A stretch of 64,000 nucleotides of DNA from DATFCK01 sp963728975 (GCA_963728975.1 CAVSMF010000007.1:62001-126000), one strand, 5' to 3'; positions 26,761 to 36,200 are shown, counted from the stretch's first letter. Made by a program: numbers and translations. The notes: generated by a model not told the origin, from the letters alone.

Positions 26761-27180
26761 ATGCGAAAACCGCATCCGCGCAGCCCCTATGAGAAACTCG
26801 GCGGCTACGTCCATTTGCCGCGTCTGATCGACAAAGCGAAACTCCACCGCCAGGGTTTGCTCAACGGCTATAACTACAAGACCGTCGGGTTCGACAAACA
26901 TCTGCTCGCTTTTCTCAAGCTCGATCCGGATCAGTTCGAAGAAGCCGCCAACCGCCTCGACGACGACGGGGCCATTCTCAAATGGGTGCAGCACCGTGCC
27001 GTGGCCCATTCCCCGGAAGCCATCGAGGAATGGAACCAGGTGATGATTTCCCGCCATCCCGATACCGCTGCGAAAAGAGCGCGGTTCATGCACTTTCTAA
27101 AAGAAGCCGGCGGCGATGGCCGCAAGGACATCAAGACCTACTTCGATCTCATCGAATTCGACGAAGGCCGCCTCAAATAA
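26761..27180 (+). CDS. DUF5069 family protein
   Basis: This 139-residue soluble protein reads RSPYEKLGGYVHLPRLIDKA, then GYNYKTVGFDKHLLAFLKLD and later FMHFLKEAGGDG. The pattern SPYxxLGGxxxLPRxIDKxR and the DxxLLxFLxL motif match DUF5069, a family of unknown function common in Verrucomicrobia and Planctomycetes. It starts 12 bases after the second bactofilin and is probably in the same operon. Confidence 0.9.
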   Translation: MRKPHPRSPYEKLGGYVHLPRLIDKAKLHRQGLLNGYNYKTVGFDKHLLAFLKLDPDQFEEAANRLDDDGAILKWVQHRAVAHSPEAIEEWNQVMISRHPDTAAKRARFMHFLKEAGGDGRKDIKTYFDLIEFDEGRLK

Positions 27181-27239
27181 TTGCCCCGGGGAGCGCGGGC
27201 ATGTTGCCCGCTCCATCCGGCATGTTGCCGGATGGTTCC

Positions 27240-27986
27240 CTAAACGCCGGCAAAAATCTTATTCGCTTCCTCGAGCGTCTCCCTGCTTCCGATGTCCAGC
27301 CATTTTCCTTTCAGCTGAAAAGTTTTGACCGGCTTTCGGGTGTAAAGCCATTGCAAGAAACGCCCCGGCTGATCCGGATTATTTCCATCAGCCAGGTAGG
27401 TGACAAAAAGCGGCAGTAACTCCCGCGAATAATAATAGAGCGCAATCGCTGCCAGCGTCGTTGTCGGTTTTTTCGGTTTCTCTTCGAAATGCCGGATGAT
27501 CCCGGCCGGATCGGTGCTAACTCCGGCATACTTTTTCATGGCCTCAAGGTCGCCCACATCGTAAAGCGCGACAGTGGCCTGGCTGCCTTTGGCGGCGGCG
27601 ACAAAATCCTGGAGCGAATCGCTGAATAGATTGTCTCCCGCCGCAATCAACAGATCGTCACCGAACAGTTTTTCCCGGGTCAAAGCCAGATGGATATCGC
27701 CGATCGCGCCTAACTTGTTCTCGTCACTGGTCGAGCCATCGTTGATGATCTTCAATTGGATTTTCGAATGGGTGCGCTGGTAGGCTTCAGCCCAGTCCTG
27801 AAAATCCTTTGCGAACTTGTCGTTCGACACAACCAGGATCGTGTCCAGCCCGGGGATGGCAGCCAGGCGATCGGCCAGCCATTCGATGATCGGTTTGCCC
27901 GCAACCTCGAGCAACGGTTTGGCTCGGGTAAGAGTAAGAGGATAAAGGCGAGTGGCGTAGCCGGCGGCAAGAATCAAAGCCTTCAT
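27240..27986 (-). CDS. Sugar-phosphate nucleotidyltransferase (NDP-sugar pyrophosphorylase)
   Basis: This 248-residue protein of the NTP-transferase fold begins MKALILAAGYATRLYPLTL, with the nucleotide-binding LAAGxxTRL loop (Tyr-Ala where most have Gly-Thr/Glu-Gly). TRAKPLLEVAGKPIIEW carries the KPLLEVAGKP motif, and the metal-binding region LLIAAGDNLFSDSL contains GDN. A GHF-like domain RHFEEKPKKPTTTLAAIALY follows. The likely reaction is sugar-1-phosphate + NTP to NDP-sugar; the exact sugar is not known. It is transcribed just after glnD on the same strand. Confidence 0.9.
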   Translation of the reverse strand: MKALILAAGYATRLYPLTLTRAKPLLEVAGKPIIEWLADRLAAIPGLDTILVVSNDKFAKDFQDWAEAYQRTHSKIQLKIINDGSTSDENKLGAIGDIHLALTREKLFGDDLLIAAGDNLFSDSLQDFVAAAKGSQATVALYDVGDLEAMKKYAGVSTDPAGIIRHFEEKPKKPTTTLAAIALYYYSRELLPLFVTYLADGNNPDQPGRFLQWLYTRKPVKTFQLKGKWLDIGSRETLEEANKIFAGV

Positions 27987-28052
27987 GCTAATAATGATGA
28001 TCCGGTCGGGGCGATCAGGCGCTTCGGCGGGAGAACAGAAAAAGGCCGCAAT

Positions 28053-30821
28053 CTAGATTCCGCTCCCCATCGCCGCGTGCAGCTTTTTTTGCAACGCATC
28101 GATGCGATGCGCATCCGTGATCTTGGAATGGCTGGCCGTGTCGGTGACATAAAAAGTATCGGTCGCGGCCCCATTTTGAGTGCTGATTCGGGAAAGCGCA
28201 ATCGATACTCCCTCCCGGCCAAGACAGGTGAGCAAATCGTAAAGGAGCCCGAGACGATCCGGGGTCTGGATTTGGATCAAGGTATAATGCGGATGCGCCT
28301 TGTTATCGATGGCGATGAGCGTCGGAAACTCGAACCCCTGGCCCGGCAGGTGTACCGCCTGGCGCCGGACCTTTTCCAGCAACGGACCGAAGTCGAACCG
28401 CTCGTTCTCCAATGCCCGGCTCAGGGTCTTTTCGACCAACTCGAAGTCCCGTTTGTCCGTCACCGCCCGGCCGCGCGTGTCGGAGACGTGAAAGATGTTG
28501 AAAACGGTGTGATCGCCCCGGGCAAAGGTATCGACACTCAGGATATTGAGCGGCACGACTGAAAACGAACCTGCTATCTTGGCCAATAGCTGTTCTCGAT
28601 CCCAGGTGCAAAAGACCGCCGTGGTATGACCTTCTTCCGGAAAGCCGGCCCAGCTCACCGCCGGAGCCAGCGGATGGGCCTGGTCTCCGGAATGGTTTTC
28701 TAAAAAAGTGCGAAACAACCGGATGTGCTCCACTATTTCCGGCAGCTGGAACGCTCGAAAGTAACTGTCGGGGAGGACTTCAAAATGCGCTTCGATCTCC
28801 TCGGCGTAATCCGGTGGCAGGATCTCGGCCAGACTCGTTTGCAAACTCTCCCGCTCAATCTTCGATTGTTCGTAATATGATTTCTGGTCGGCAAGATACT
28901 GGGTGGTGGCGTGGTAAAGCTGCCAGACAAGCGATTCCTTCCAGTCGGACCAGGCGCTCGCTCCCGTTCCCTGGCCGTCAGCCAAAGTCAGAAGCATGAG
29001 CGCGTTGAGGTTCGCCTGGCTTTTCACGATCGTGGCTAACTCCTCGATTGTGGCGGGGTCGTCCAGATTTCTCTGTTGCGCGATGTTCGACAAGGTAACG
29101 TGAAGGTCCACCAAAAGGATCAGCGATTTCCGTTGCTCGGAAGTGAGATGCAGCCGGGAAGCCACCCGCTGGGCAAACACGGCACTGGCTTCCGAGTGGG
29201 GACGGGCCCCGACCGCTTTGCCGGTGTCGTGAAGAAGCAACGCCAGGTAAAGCACGAACGGGTCTTCCAGTTCTTCGAACAATTTCCGGTATCCGGCGAA
29301 CTTCCGTTCCTCTGTTCGGGCCAGGGCGTCCAGCTTGTCGATGCAGACCAGGGTGTGCTCGTCCGCCGTGTAACGGTGGAAGAATTCGTGTTGCACCATG
29401 CAGGTCAATTGCCCGAACTCCGGGATGTAACGCCCGAGAAAATCGACTCGATGCATGATTCGCAGAATCCGCCCCACTTCGCCCCGTTTTGACAGGATCG
29501 CCTGGAAAATTTCCCGCGGCGCCGTGGCGTATTGATAGGTGCGGGTAACGCAGCCAAGAGAGCGGTTAAACAAATCTTCGAGCTCAGGGCTAAGGTCGAG
29601 TTGATGTTCCTGGGCCAGCTGAAACACGCGCATCATTTGAAGCGGATCGGTCTGGAACAGGTCCCGCCGGCTGGCATGAAGCTTTCCATTCCGGACGAAA
29701 AATGATTCCAGCCGGGTCTCATCCGTTCCAATCAGCGGAAGAAAACTAAAGAGCGACCGGAGCCGGGGAGTCGCGCTGCCGGTCGCGAACTGTTCCGTGA
29801 TTCGTTCCGTTACCCGAAAAATATTGCGGGCATGCTCGTAGTAATCGCGCATAAACGCTTCGCTCCGGAGCTGACCATTCTTTTCCCGGTAATGCAGGCG
29901 TTCCGCCAGTTGCTCCTGCATGTTGAGGCGCAGGACCTCCGTCGCCCGTTTTGTCGCGTAATGAAGATCCGTCCGGACCCGCAAAAGAAAATCATAGGCC
30001 GCTTCCAGATGCCGCCGTTCCGGTTCGCTCAGCCAATCCTTGCCCACCAAATGGGTGGTAGTTAGAACGCCCTCTTGAAAATAGGTCATCCAGAGCAGAT
30101 TTTGATAATCGCGCAATCCGCCGCACCCGTTTTTTACATTCGGCTCCTGCATGTAAACGCTGTCGCCGAATTTGGCGTGCCGGGCAGCCTGATCTTCCAT
30201 TCGCATTTCCACATACTTGCGCTCATGCCCGCTGACGCATTTTGCCCGAAACTGCTGCCGGAATTGCTGCGCCAGTTTGGCGTCACCGGCAACGTAGCGC
30301 GACTCGAGCATCGAAGTCTTGGTTAACATATCGCGGTTTGCTTCGGCGATGGCTTCCTTGATCGAACGGGTCGAGTGACCCACCTTGAACCCGATGTCCC
30401 ACAGTAAATAGAGAATCTGTTCGACAATTTGCTCGATCTGGGATGAGACATTGCCCGTTTTTCCTTGCCGCAAAAACATGAAATCCACGTCGCTGAACGG
30501 GTTTAACTCGCGCCGGCCGTAACCGCCGAGCGCTATCAGGGCCAAAGGCGTCTCTAAAGGCTTTCCTTCAGCGCTGGTTGCCGCCGTGGTCGCGGCAAAA
30601 ACATGCCGCAACAGCACATCCACCAAATCAACCCGCCGGGCGCAAATTTCACGGCCGCCGCCGCCCGCTTGATGTTGCAAACGCAAACGATGCTCCTCGA
30701 TTTTGAGAAACTTCTTGTAAAGCGGCAGGACTTCGGTGGGACGCCTCGCCCCGCTGGCGGCCAGCTGGCTCTCGGCATGGGCCAGGACCTGTTCCAAATG
30801 GCGTGGCATGATGCCAACCAT
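28053..30821 (-). CDS. glnD: [Protein-PII] uridylyltransferase GlnD-like
   Basis: From ATG 30821 the protein has 922 residues; ATG 30809 is an alternative. An earlier ATG at 30977 adds about 50 residues translated from a dispersed repeat and was rejected. The nucleotidyltransferase motif is ALGGYGRRELNPFSDVDFMF. The GlnD linker domain follows, then an HD domain (LLLHDTGKAVGARPHSE) and two C-terminal ACT domains (TTAVFCTWDREQLLAKIAGS and HYTLIQIQTPDRLGLLYDLL). GlnD uridylylates and deuridylylates PII proteins according to glutamine level, controlling nitrogen assimilation. No PII gene is in the window. Confidence 0.94.
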   Translation of the reverse strand: MVGIMPRHLEQVLAHAESQLAASGARRPTEVLPLYKKFLKIEEHRLRLQHQAGGGGREICARRVDLVDVLLRHVFAATTAATSAEGKPLETPLALIALGGYGRRELNPFSDVDFMFLRQGKTGNVSSQIEQIVEQILYLLWDIGFKVGHSTRSIKEAIAEANRDMLTKTSMLESRYVAGDAKLAQQFRQQFRAKCVSGHERKYVEMRMEDQAARHAKFGDSVYMQEPNVKNGCGGLRDYQNLLWMTYFQEGVLTTTHLVGKDWLSEPERRHLEAAYDFLLRVRTDLHYATKRATEVLRLNMQEQLAERLHYREKNGQLRSEAFMRDYYEHARNIFRVTERITEQFATGSATPRLRSLFSFLPLIGTDETRLESFFVRNGKLHASRRDLFQTDPLQMMRVFQLAQEHQLDLSPELEDLFNRSLGCVTRTYQYATAPREIFQAILSKRGEVGRILRIMHRVDFLGRYIPEFGQLTCMVQHEFFHRYTADEHTLVCIDKLDALARTEERKFAGYRKLFEELEDPFVLYLALLLHDTGKAVGARPHSEASAVFAQRVASRLHLTSEQRKSLILLVDLHVTLSNIAQQRNLDDPATIEELATIVKSQANLNALMLLTLADGQGTGASAWSDWKESLVWQLYHATTQYLADQKSYYEQSKIERESLQTSLAEILPPDYAEEIEAHFEVLPDSYFRAFQLPEIVEHIRLFRTFLENHSGDQAHPLAPAVSWAGFPEEGHTTAVFCTWDREQLLAKIAGSFSVVPLNILSVDTFARGDHTVFNIFHVSDTRGRAVTDKRDFELVEKTLSRALENERFDFGPLLEKVRRQAVHLPGQGFEFPTLIAIDNKAHPHYTLIQIQTPDRLGLLYDLLTCLGREGVSIALSRISTQNGAATDTFYVTDTASHSKITDAHRIDALQKKLHAAMGSGI

Positions 30822-31535
30822 TGTCGAATTTGGCGTGCCGCTTTGCAAACGCCCCGAGTCATCGCTCAGGAAAGCAGGAAAGCAGGAATCTGATTGTAGG
30901 GCGTCTCTGTGAGACGCCGGGGGAGGGGGGCGACGAAAGCACCAAGCACCAATAACCAAGCACCAGGGAAGCACCAATATTCAATCACCAATAACCCGTT
31001 AACCAATAACCAAGTCCCAGGTAGGGGCGCATCTCCGTAGGCGCCCGGGGGGAAGCCCGGACAGGAAACCAGGAAGAGAGAATTGCTAAGGAAAGCAGGA
31101 AGGGAGGACGGGGGTGGAGTGGTGGAGTGATGGAGTGATCATTTGTCATCCGAGCCATCCGTGTTATCCGCGGTTAAAACATCAGAATGCCAGAAGCCTT
31201 GCCATATCTGTGTTTCATCTGTGTAAATCTGTGGCCAAAATCTGGAAGCCAGGAAACCAGGAAGAGGAATTGCTAAGGAAAGCAGGAAAGCGGGAGGGAC
31301 GGTAATGGAGTGATGATTTGTGATCCGAACCCCAAATCCGAGCCATCCGTGTTATCCGCGGTTAAAACATCAGAATGCCAGAAGCCTTGCCATATCTGTG
31401 TTTCATCTGTGTAAATCTGTGGCCAAAATCAGGAAGCCTGGAAACGAGGAAAAGATTTCTGAGGAACGCAGGAAAGCAGGAAATGATTGGTGATTGGTGA
31501 TTCCCTGGTGCTTGGAGATTGGGTTTTGGCGCTTT
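30822..31535. repeat. Long repeat spacer upstream of glnD
   Basis: It holds an inverted copy of the 220-bp repeat found in tandem at 42.7-43.4 kb, including GTAG hairpins at 30896-30918 and from 31019. It also has two further copies of the 100-bp dispersed element (about 31147 and 31338) and GGAAAGCAGG tracts. No gene is seen. Confidence 0.6.
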
Positions 31536-31572
31536 CCAGCTATAGCGATCCGCTTCGGATCGCTATAGCTGG
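31536..31572. repeat. Perfect 16-bp inverted repeat overlapping a stop codon
   Basis: CCAGCTATAGCGATCC and its exact complement enclose a 5-base loop (GCTTC). The TAG stop of the sigma-54 response regulator lies within one arm. It may act as a 3' stem-loop; no T-run follows, so a classical terminator is doubtful. Confidence 0.6.
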
Positions 31573-33005
31573 ATGGCATACCGCTTCAGCTTGTTATAAA
31601 GCGTCGGCCGTTGAATACCGAGAAGCTCCGCCGCTTTCTTTTTGTTGCCGTGACATTGAGCCAGCGCCTGGAGAATGGTGGTCCGCTCAACGTCATCCAG
31701 ACTTTGCACTCCCTGTCTTGGCCCGGCGTTGCGCTCCGTCTGCTGCAATACCTTGGGAAGTTGCACTTCCGCCGGCAGCTCCTTCGTCCCGATCAAATTT
31801 TGCCGGGCCAGGACGACCGCATACTCAATCGCGTTTTGTAGTTCCCTCACGTTCCCGGGCCAGGCGTAGTCGAGCAGTTTTTGGAATGCATCCGGCGCAA
31901 TCGAAGGTTCGGGCTTGCCTAACTGCTCGGCAAACCGTCTGACAAACAGTGCCACCAGCGGGGGAATATCCTCTTTTCGCTCCCGCAGCGGCGGCACCGT
32001 AATCTGAAATGTATTGAGGCGGTAATAAAGATCCGACCGGAGCCGATTCTCCGCCAGGGCCTGCGGAATGGCCCGGTTAGTCGCTGCGATCAGCCGAAAA
32101 TTCGCTTTCAAAACCCGCGTACTCCCCAATGGCCGGTACTCACGCTCCTGCAGCACCCGCAAAAAACGGGTCTGCAAATCCGCCGGCATATCCGAGATCT
32201 CGTCCAGAAACAGCGTGCTCCCGTCCGCGGCGGCGATCATTCCGGAAAAATCGTTGGCCGCGCCGGTGAAAGCGCCTTTGACATAGCCGAAAAGCTCTCC
32301 CTCGATCATCGTTTCCGGAAAAGCGGCGCAATTCAGCTTTACCATCGGGCTGGTGGCGCGGCGGCTGCGCTGATGGATCGTGTTTGCGATTACCTCTTTG
32401 CCCACGCCGCTTTCGCCGGTGATCAGCACATTCGCCTCCGACGGAGCCATCGCGTCAATTAGTTCGTCGATCTCCTGCATTACTTTGCTCGCCAAAATCG
32501 GCGCCGAGCGGGTCTGCGCGATTTCCAGACGCCGTTCCAGCTGCTGGGTTTTTTCACGCAGTTCCGCGGTCTCGCGAAGCAGCGATTGTTTTTCGAGCGC
32601 TTTTTCGACCAGGCTCAGCAGTTCTTCCGCCGCATATGGTTTACTGATGAAGTGGTAGGCGCCGCGCTTGATCGATTCGATCGCGTTGTTCAGAGAATCG
32701 TGCGCGGTCAAAATGATCACCTGCACTTCAGGCCGATCCGTTTTGATCTGATCGAGCATGCGCAAGCCTTCCACATCGGGCAGCTGCAAATCGAGCAACA
32801 CCAGGGCCGGCGATTTGCTTTCCAACAAACGCAATCCGTTGGCCGCGGTGGCTGCGGTGTCGACCTGAAAACCATGCCGGGTCAGAAGCGCCTCCAGGGT
32901 CAGCAAGATCGGCCGCTCGTCGTCAACGATCAGGATCCGGCGATTTTCTGTCAGCGACCCCGGGGACTGCCCGTTTTTGAGCTCGTGTGTTGCTTTCTTT
33001 TCCAT
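31563..33005 (-). CDS. Sigma-54-dependent response regulator (NtrC family)
   Basis: This 480-residue protein has a receiver domain (about 23-135, phospho-acceptor Asp72 in VLLDLQLPD, Lys in HFISKPY), an AAA+ sigma-54-interaction domain with Walker A GESGVGKE, the GAFTGA loop (VKGAFTGAAND) and Walker B GSTLFLDEIS, and a Fis-type helix-turn-helix at the end (NKKKAAELLGIQRPTLYNKL). The histidine kinase gene lies 23 bases upstream on the same strand, so they form a two-component system. A link to the PEP-/VPDSG-CTERM genes of the window, as in PrsK/PrsR systems, is possible but unproven. Confidence 0.94.
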   Translation of the reverse strand: MEKKATHELKNGQSPGSLTENRRILIVDDERPILLTLEALLTRHGFQVDTAATAANGLRLLESKSPALVLLDLQLPDVEGLRMLDQIKTDRPEVQVIILTAHDSLNNAIESIKRGAYHFISKPYAAEELLSLVEKALEKQSLLRETAELREKTQQLERRLEIAQTRSAPILASKVMQEIDELIDAMAPSEANVLITGESGVGKEVIANTIHQRSRRATSPMVKLNCAAFPETMIEGELFGYVKGAFTGAANDFSGMIAAADGSTLFLDEISDMPADLQTRFLRVLQEREYRPLGSTRVLKANFRLIAATNRAIPQALAENRLRSDLYYRLNTFQITVPPLRERKEDIPPLVALFVRRFAEQLGKPEPSIAPDAFQKLLDYAWPGNVRELQNAIEYAVVLARQNLIGTKELPAEVQLPKVLQQTERNAGPRQGVQSLDDVERTTILQALAQCHGNKKKAAELLGIQRPTLYNKLKRYAIQL

Positions 33006-33028
33006 GCCTGCGAAAAACGGCCCCAGTT

Positions 33029-33745
33029 TCAGCTATCGCTTCGAACTATCGGCAGAGTAATGGTGGTGATCAGGGTGGATCCCGGAGAATCGTACCGGGC
33101 CCGCATTTCGCCGCCGTGCGCTTCGACAATTGCGCGGGCCCGGTTGAGTCCGAGCCCGTAACTACCGTTCTGGACCGAGCGCAACGGTTCCCGGCCCCAG
33201 TTTTCGGTGGACAATTCGAATCTGTTCTTCGGCTCGTGCAATGCAAACACAAGCATACCATCCTCGGCGCCGGAGGTCACGCGCAGGCTGCCCCCGGACG
33301 GTTCGTGCTGGAATGCATTGTTGAACAGCTCAAGTAACGCCAGTTGAAACAGTTGCGGGTCGATCTCTATTTCTGCCGCCGGTCCTGCCGTCTCCCACTC
33401 GATCTTGCCTAAGTTCTCGGGAAAATCCGTCGCCAGCTTTTGCCGGAGGTCGTTGACGAACTCGTCTGCCTTGTATCGCATCAAATTCGGCTTCGCCTGC
33501 CCCAGTTTGCCCGTCAGTTTTTGCAAGCCGGCGCCGGTTTCGGAGATCATTTGCCGCAGACGTTTGATTTCTCCCTTGATCTCGGAATCCTCAGCCAGTT
33601 CCGTCAGGAGGGCCGCCTGCAGTTCGATCGCGTTTAAATGATTCCTAAGATCGTGGCTTAGCTGCCGGACGAATCGCACGACATCGCTCCACCGCACTTC
33701 GGGAGAACCTTCCCGAGACTTGTTATCGGCAGTGGATTTCTTCAT
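33029..33745 (-). CDS. Soluble sensor histidine kinase
   Basis: This 238-residue protein has no membrane segment or PAS/GAF domain. It carries only a dimerisation/phosphotransfer helix pair with the H-box LSHDLRNHLNAIELQ (His31) and an ATPase domain with N-box LFNNAFQHEP and G-box GSYGLGLNRARAIVEAHGG. Such short kinases need a partner or a cytoplasmic signal. It is co-directional with, and 23 bases upstream of, the sigma-54 response regulator, its likely phosphorylation target. Confidence 0.9.
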   Translation of the reverse strand: MKKSTADNKSREGSPEVRWSDVVRFVRQLSHDLRNHLNAIELQAALLTELAEDSEIKGEIKRLRQMISETGAGLQKLTGKLGQAKPNLMRYKADEFVNDLRQKLATDFPENLGKIEWETAGPAAEIEIDPQLFQLALLELFNNAFQHEPSGGSLRVTSGAEDGMLVFALHEPKNRFELSTENWGREPLRSVQNGSYGLGLNRARAIVEAHGGEMRARYDSPGSTLITTITLPIVRSDS

Positions 33746-33788
33746 GATTTTTCTTTAGAAAATATTCCTGGGACTAACGATTACCCGA

Positions 33789-35360
33789 CTACCCGAGGAC
33801 AAAACTGTCTTCTCCTGGGTGGTCTCCGGGCGAAACCCGGATCTGCGATTCGTTGCTCGCGAGGTGGTGCAGAATGTGAAAAACATCTTCGGGATTGGCA
33901 TCCAGCGCCCGGGCGATCTCCTCGGCCGTCTTCGGCGATGAGGTAAGCTGGTCCCGCGCCTCCTTTTGCAGTTGCAGGAGTTTGGCGGCGGCCTTTTTTC
34001 CGGCTTCGACCCCGGGCTGATGGTAGGCGTTGATGTTGACCAGCGTGCCATAGAAGCCCACTGCCCGTTCATACAGGGCGATCAATGCCCCGACATGAAA
34101 AGGGTCGACCCTCGCCACGGTCAGGGTGATCGATTCGCGCTCGCTTTCGTAAAGAGCCGAGCGCGTCCCGCGCAAGAATCCATGCAGGTAATCGCCGCTG
34201 GTTACGCCCGGCTCTACTTCCAGGCGCGGCCCGTTTCGATCATTGTCCACTTCGATAAAGGTAACGAAAAAATTCAGGATGCCGTCGCGCAATTGCTGCA
34301 GGTAAGCATGCTGGTCGGTCGATCCTTTATTCCCGTAAACCGCGATACCTTGATGCACGATGTTGCCGTCCAGGTCCTTTTCTTTGCCTAACGATTCCAT
34401 CACAAGTTGTTGCAGGTATTTGCTGAACAAAACCAGCCGATCCTTGTAGGGCAAGATCACCATGTCTTTTTCGCCGCGTCCGTTTCCGGCGTAATACCAC
34501 ATCAGGGCCAGAAGCAGCGAAGCATTCCGTTCCACCTCCGTCACCCGGGTGTGCCCATCCATCGCCGCCGCCCCTGCCAAAAAATTGTCGATATCGAAAC
34601 CCTCCAGCGCCATCGGAAGAAGACCCACCGCGCTCATCACCGACGTCCGGCCTCCCACCCAGTCGTGCATCGGGAATCGCGCGATCCAGCCGTTCCTCTC
34701 CGCATACCGGTCCAATTCGCTTCCTGTCCCGGTCACCGCCACGGCATGTTTCGGGAATGGAATCCCGGCGCTCTTGAACCGCGCTTCCGCTTCCAGCATC
34801 CCATTGCGGGTTTCTTTGGTTCCGCCGGACTTGGAAACGATGATCACAAGCGTTTCCGATAAAAGCCCTTCCATCCGCGCGAATACCCGGTCGAATCCGT
34901 CCGGATCGGTATTGTCGAAAAAGTAAATGTCCATCGGATCGCCTGATCCCCCAAGCGCGTCCGACACAAATTGCGGACCCAGGGCGGAGCCGCCAATCCC
35001 GGTCAAAAGTATATGCTGGAATTTTTCTCCGTTTGCGCTCCGGATTTTTCCGGAATGCACGTCGGCTGCGAAAGTTTTAATGCGCGAATTGGTTTCTTCG
35101 ATGTCGCGTCGCAGTTCGGGATTGGGGGCCAGGGACGGTTTCCGCAACCAGTAATGGCCGACCATGCGCTTCTCGTCCGGATTGGCGATGCCGCCCTTCT
35201 CCAGCTCCTGCATCGCGCGCAAAGCTTTGTCGCTCTGTGGCCGCATTTTTTTGAAGAAATCATCGCCAAAATTCATCCGGCTGATATCGATGGAAAAACC
35301 GACATCGTCGTAGCGGAGAAGATATTGTTGAAACCGCTGCCAGAGGGACGACGAAGCCAT
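33789..35360 (-). CDS. pgi: Glucose-6-phosphate isomerase
   Basis: This 523-residue protein interconverts glucose-6-phosphate and fructose-6-phosphate. SIS-domain motifs are ILLTGIGGSALGPQFVSDAL, LVIIVSKSGGTKETRNGMLE and VGGRTSVMSAVGLLPMALEG; the late catalytic His/Lys region is INAYHQPGVEAGKKAA. The C-terminal 60 residues (SPKTAEEIARALDANPEDVF, then HILHHLASNES) look like a small winged-helix extension that is absent from classical enzymes. It is transcribed toward the two-component genes. Confidence 0.94.
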   Translation of the reverse strand: MASSSLWQRFQQYLLRYDDVGFSIDISRMNFGDDFFKKMRPQSDKALRAMQELEKGGIANPDEKRMVGHYWLRKPSLAPNPELRRDIEETNSRIKTFAADVHSGKIRSANGEKFQHILLTGIGGSALGPQFVSDALGGSGDPMDIYFFDNTDPDGFDRVFARMEGLLSETLVIIVSKSGGTKETRNGMLEAEARFKSAGIPFPKHAVAVTGTGSELDRYAERNGWIARFPMHDWVGGRTSVMSAVGLLPMALEGFDIDNFLAGAAAMDGHTRVTEVERNASLLLALMWYYAGNGRGEKDMVILPYKDRLVLFSKYLQQLVMESLGKEKDLDGNIVHQGIAVYGNKGSTDQHAYLQQLRDGILNFFVTFIEVDNDRNGPRLEVEPGVTSGDYLHGFLRGTRSALYESERESITLTVARVDPFHVGALIALYERAVGFYGTLVNINAYHQPGVEAGKKAAAKLLQLQKEARDQLTSSPKTAEEIARALDANPEDVFHILHHLASNESQIRVSPGDHPGEDSFVLG

Positions 35361-35659
35361 CAGGCGAATTGTAGGCCGTCTGGGTCAGACGGCAAATCCG
35401 GTTAAAATCCAGGAAAACGAGCAGGAGGCAGGTAGCGGCGATTCACTTTCCGAGCCCGCTTCCGGCCCGTAGGGTCTCCAGGCCGGAGGGTCGGCTTCTC
35501 CAAGCCAGAGGCCGAATCGCCATCTGGAGGGCGTCCGCGCCATCGGAAGAGGAAAGACGCGAAGCCGCAGCAGGCGTGGCCTTACATTTCGCCTGCCTCT
35601 TTTACTTTGACAGCCCATGTTTTCCAATGTCAGAATCGTTTTGCCATCGACCACAACGT
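35361..35659. repeat. Spacer with a dispersed hairpin repeat
   Basis: Positions about 35451-35545 carry a repeat (GAGCCCGCTTCCGGCCCGTA onward) that recurs nearly identically at about 48739-48803. Next to it is a CATCTGGAGGGCGTCCGCGC segment also found near 50166. No gene is seen. Confidence 0.5.
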
Positions 35660-36199
35660 ATGAAGACTATTTTGCTCCTCATCCTTTCCCTTTTTTTGGC
35701 GGGCAGCCTCCGGGCCAATGTCATTCTGGTCGATACCTACAAGAAGACACCTGAAAATACCGCACACATCGTTTCCGTTGCCAGCAGCGAACTGGGTGAG
35801 GCCGACCTCCAAAATTTACTGAGGCTGGACGATCTTGCTTTGCCGACCGGCGATCTTTTCACCCTCGCTTACACGGCGGTCAATTCCGGAAAAGGATCCA
35901 ACTCCAACAATGGCGCGAACATCTCCTGGAATCTGGCCGGGTCCGGCATTGAGTTGCTGGGCATCTATGTGTTTGGCGGCAGCAATGGAGCGAATCTTTA
36001 CAAGGTGGAAGATCCCGCGCAGATGATTTCAGGTTCGGCGACCGTGCATACCCCGCTCACCGGTAAATCGGGCAAGTACGCTACTATTTCGCATATCCTG
36101 TTGCTGGGCATCCAAGGGGCGCCGGCGGTCCCGGATACAGGCTCCACTGTTCTCCTGTTCGGTCTGGGCCTCGGTTTTCTTTGGGTTGTGCGGCGCTAA
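35660..36199 (+). CDS. VPDSG-CTERM type exported protein
   Basis: From ATG 35660 the protein has 179 residues. It has a signal peptide (MKTILLLILSLFLAGSLRA) and ends in the sorting signal VPDTGSTVLLFGLGLGFLWVVRR-type segment: the VPDTG motif, a hydrophobic helix and terminal arginines. This C-terminal signal is recognised by an exosortase-like system in Verrucomicrobia. The body (about residues 20-150) is Gly/Asn/Ser-rich, with no catalytic motif. It probably ends up at the cell surface or in the matrix. No exosortase gene is in the window. Confidence 0.88.
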   Translation: MKTILLLILSLFLAGSLRANVILVDTYKKTPENTAHIVSVASSELGEADLQNLLRLDDLALPTGDLFTLAYTAVNSGKGSNSNNGANISWNLAGSGIELLGIYVFGGSNGANLYKVEDPAQMISGSATVHTPLTGKSGKYATISHILLLGIQGAPAVPDTGSTVLLFGLGLGFLWVVRR

Positions 36200-36200
36200 A

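Noticed and set aside
25750..27093. 447-residue minus-strand open frame
   Set aside because: It is antisense to two clear bactofilin genes and a DUF5069 gene; composition is that of a reverse frame of high-GC coding sequence, with no domain.
30822..30977. N-terminal extension of GlnD
   Set aside because: The added residues come from a dispersed repeat; the conserved protein starts at 30821 or 30809.
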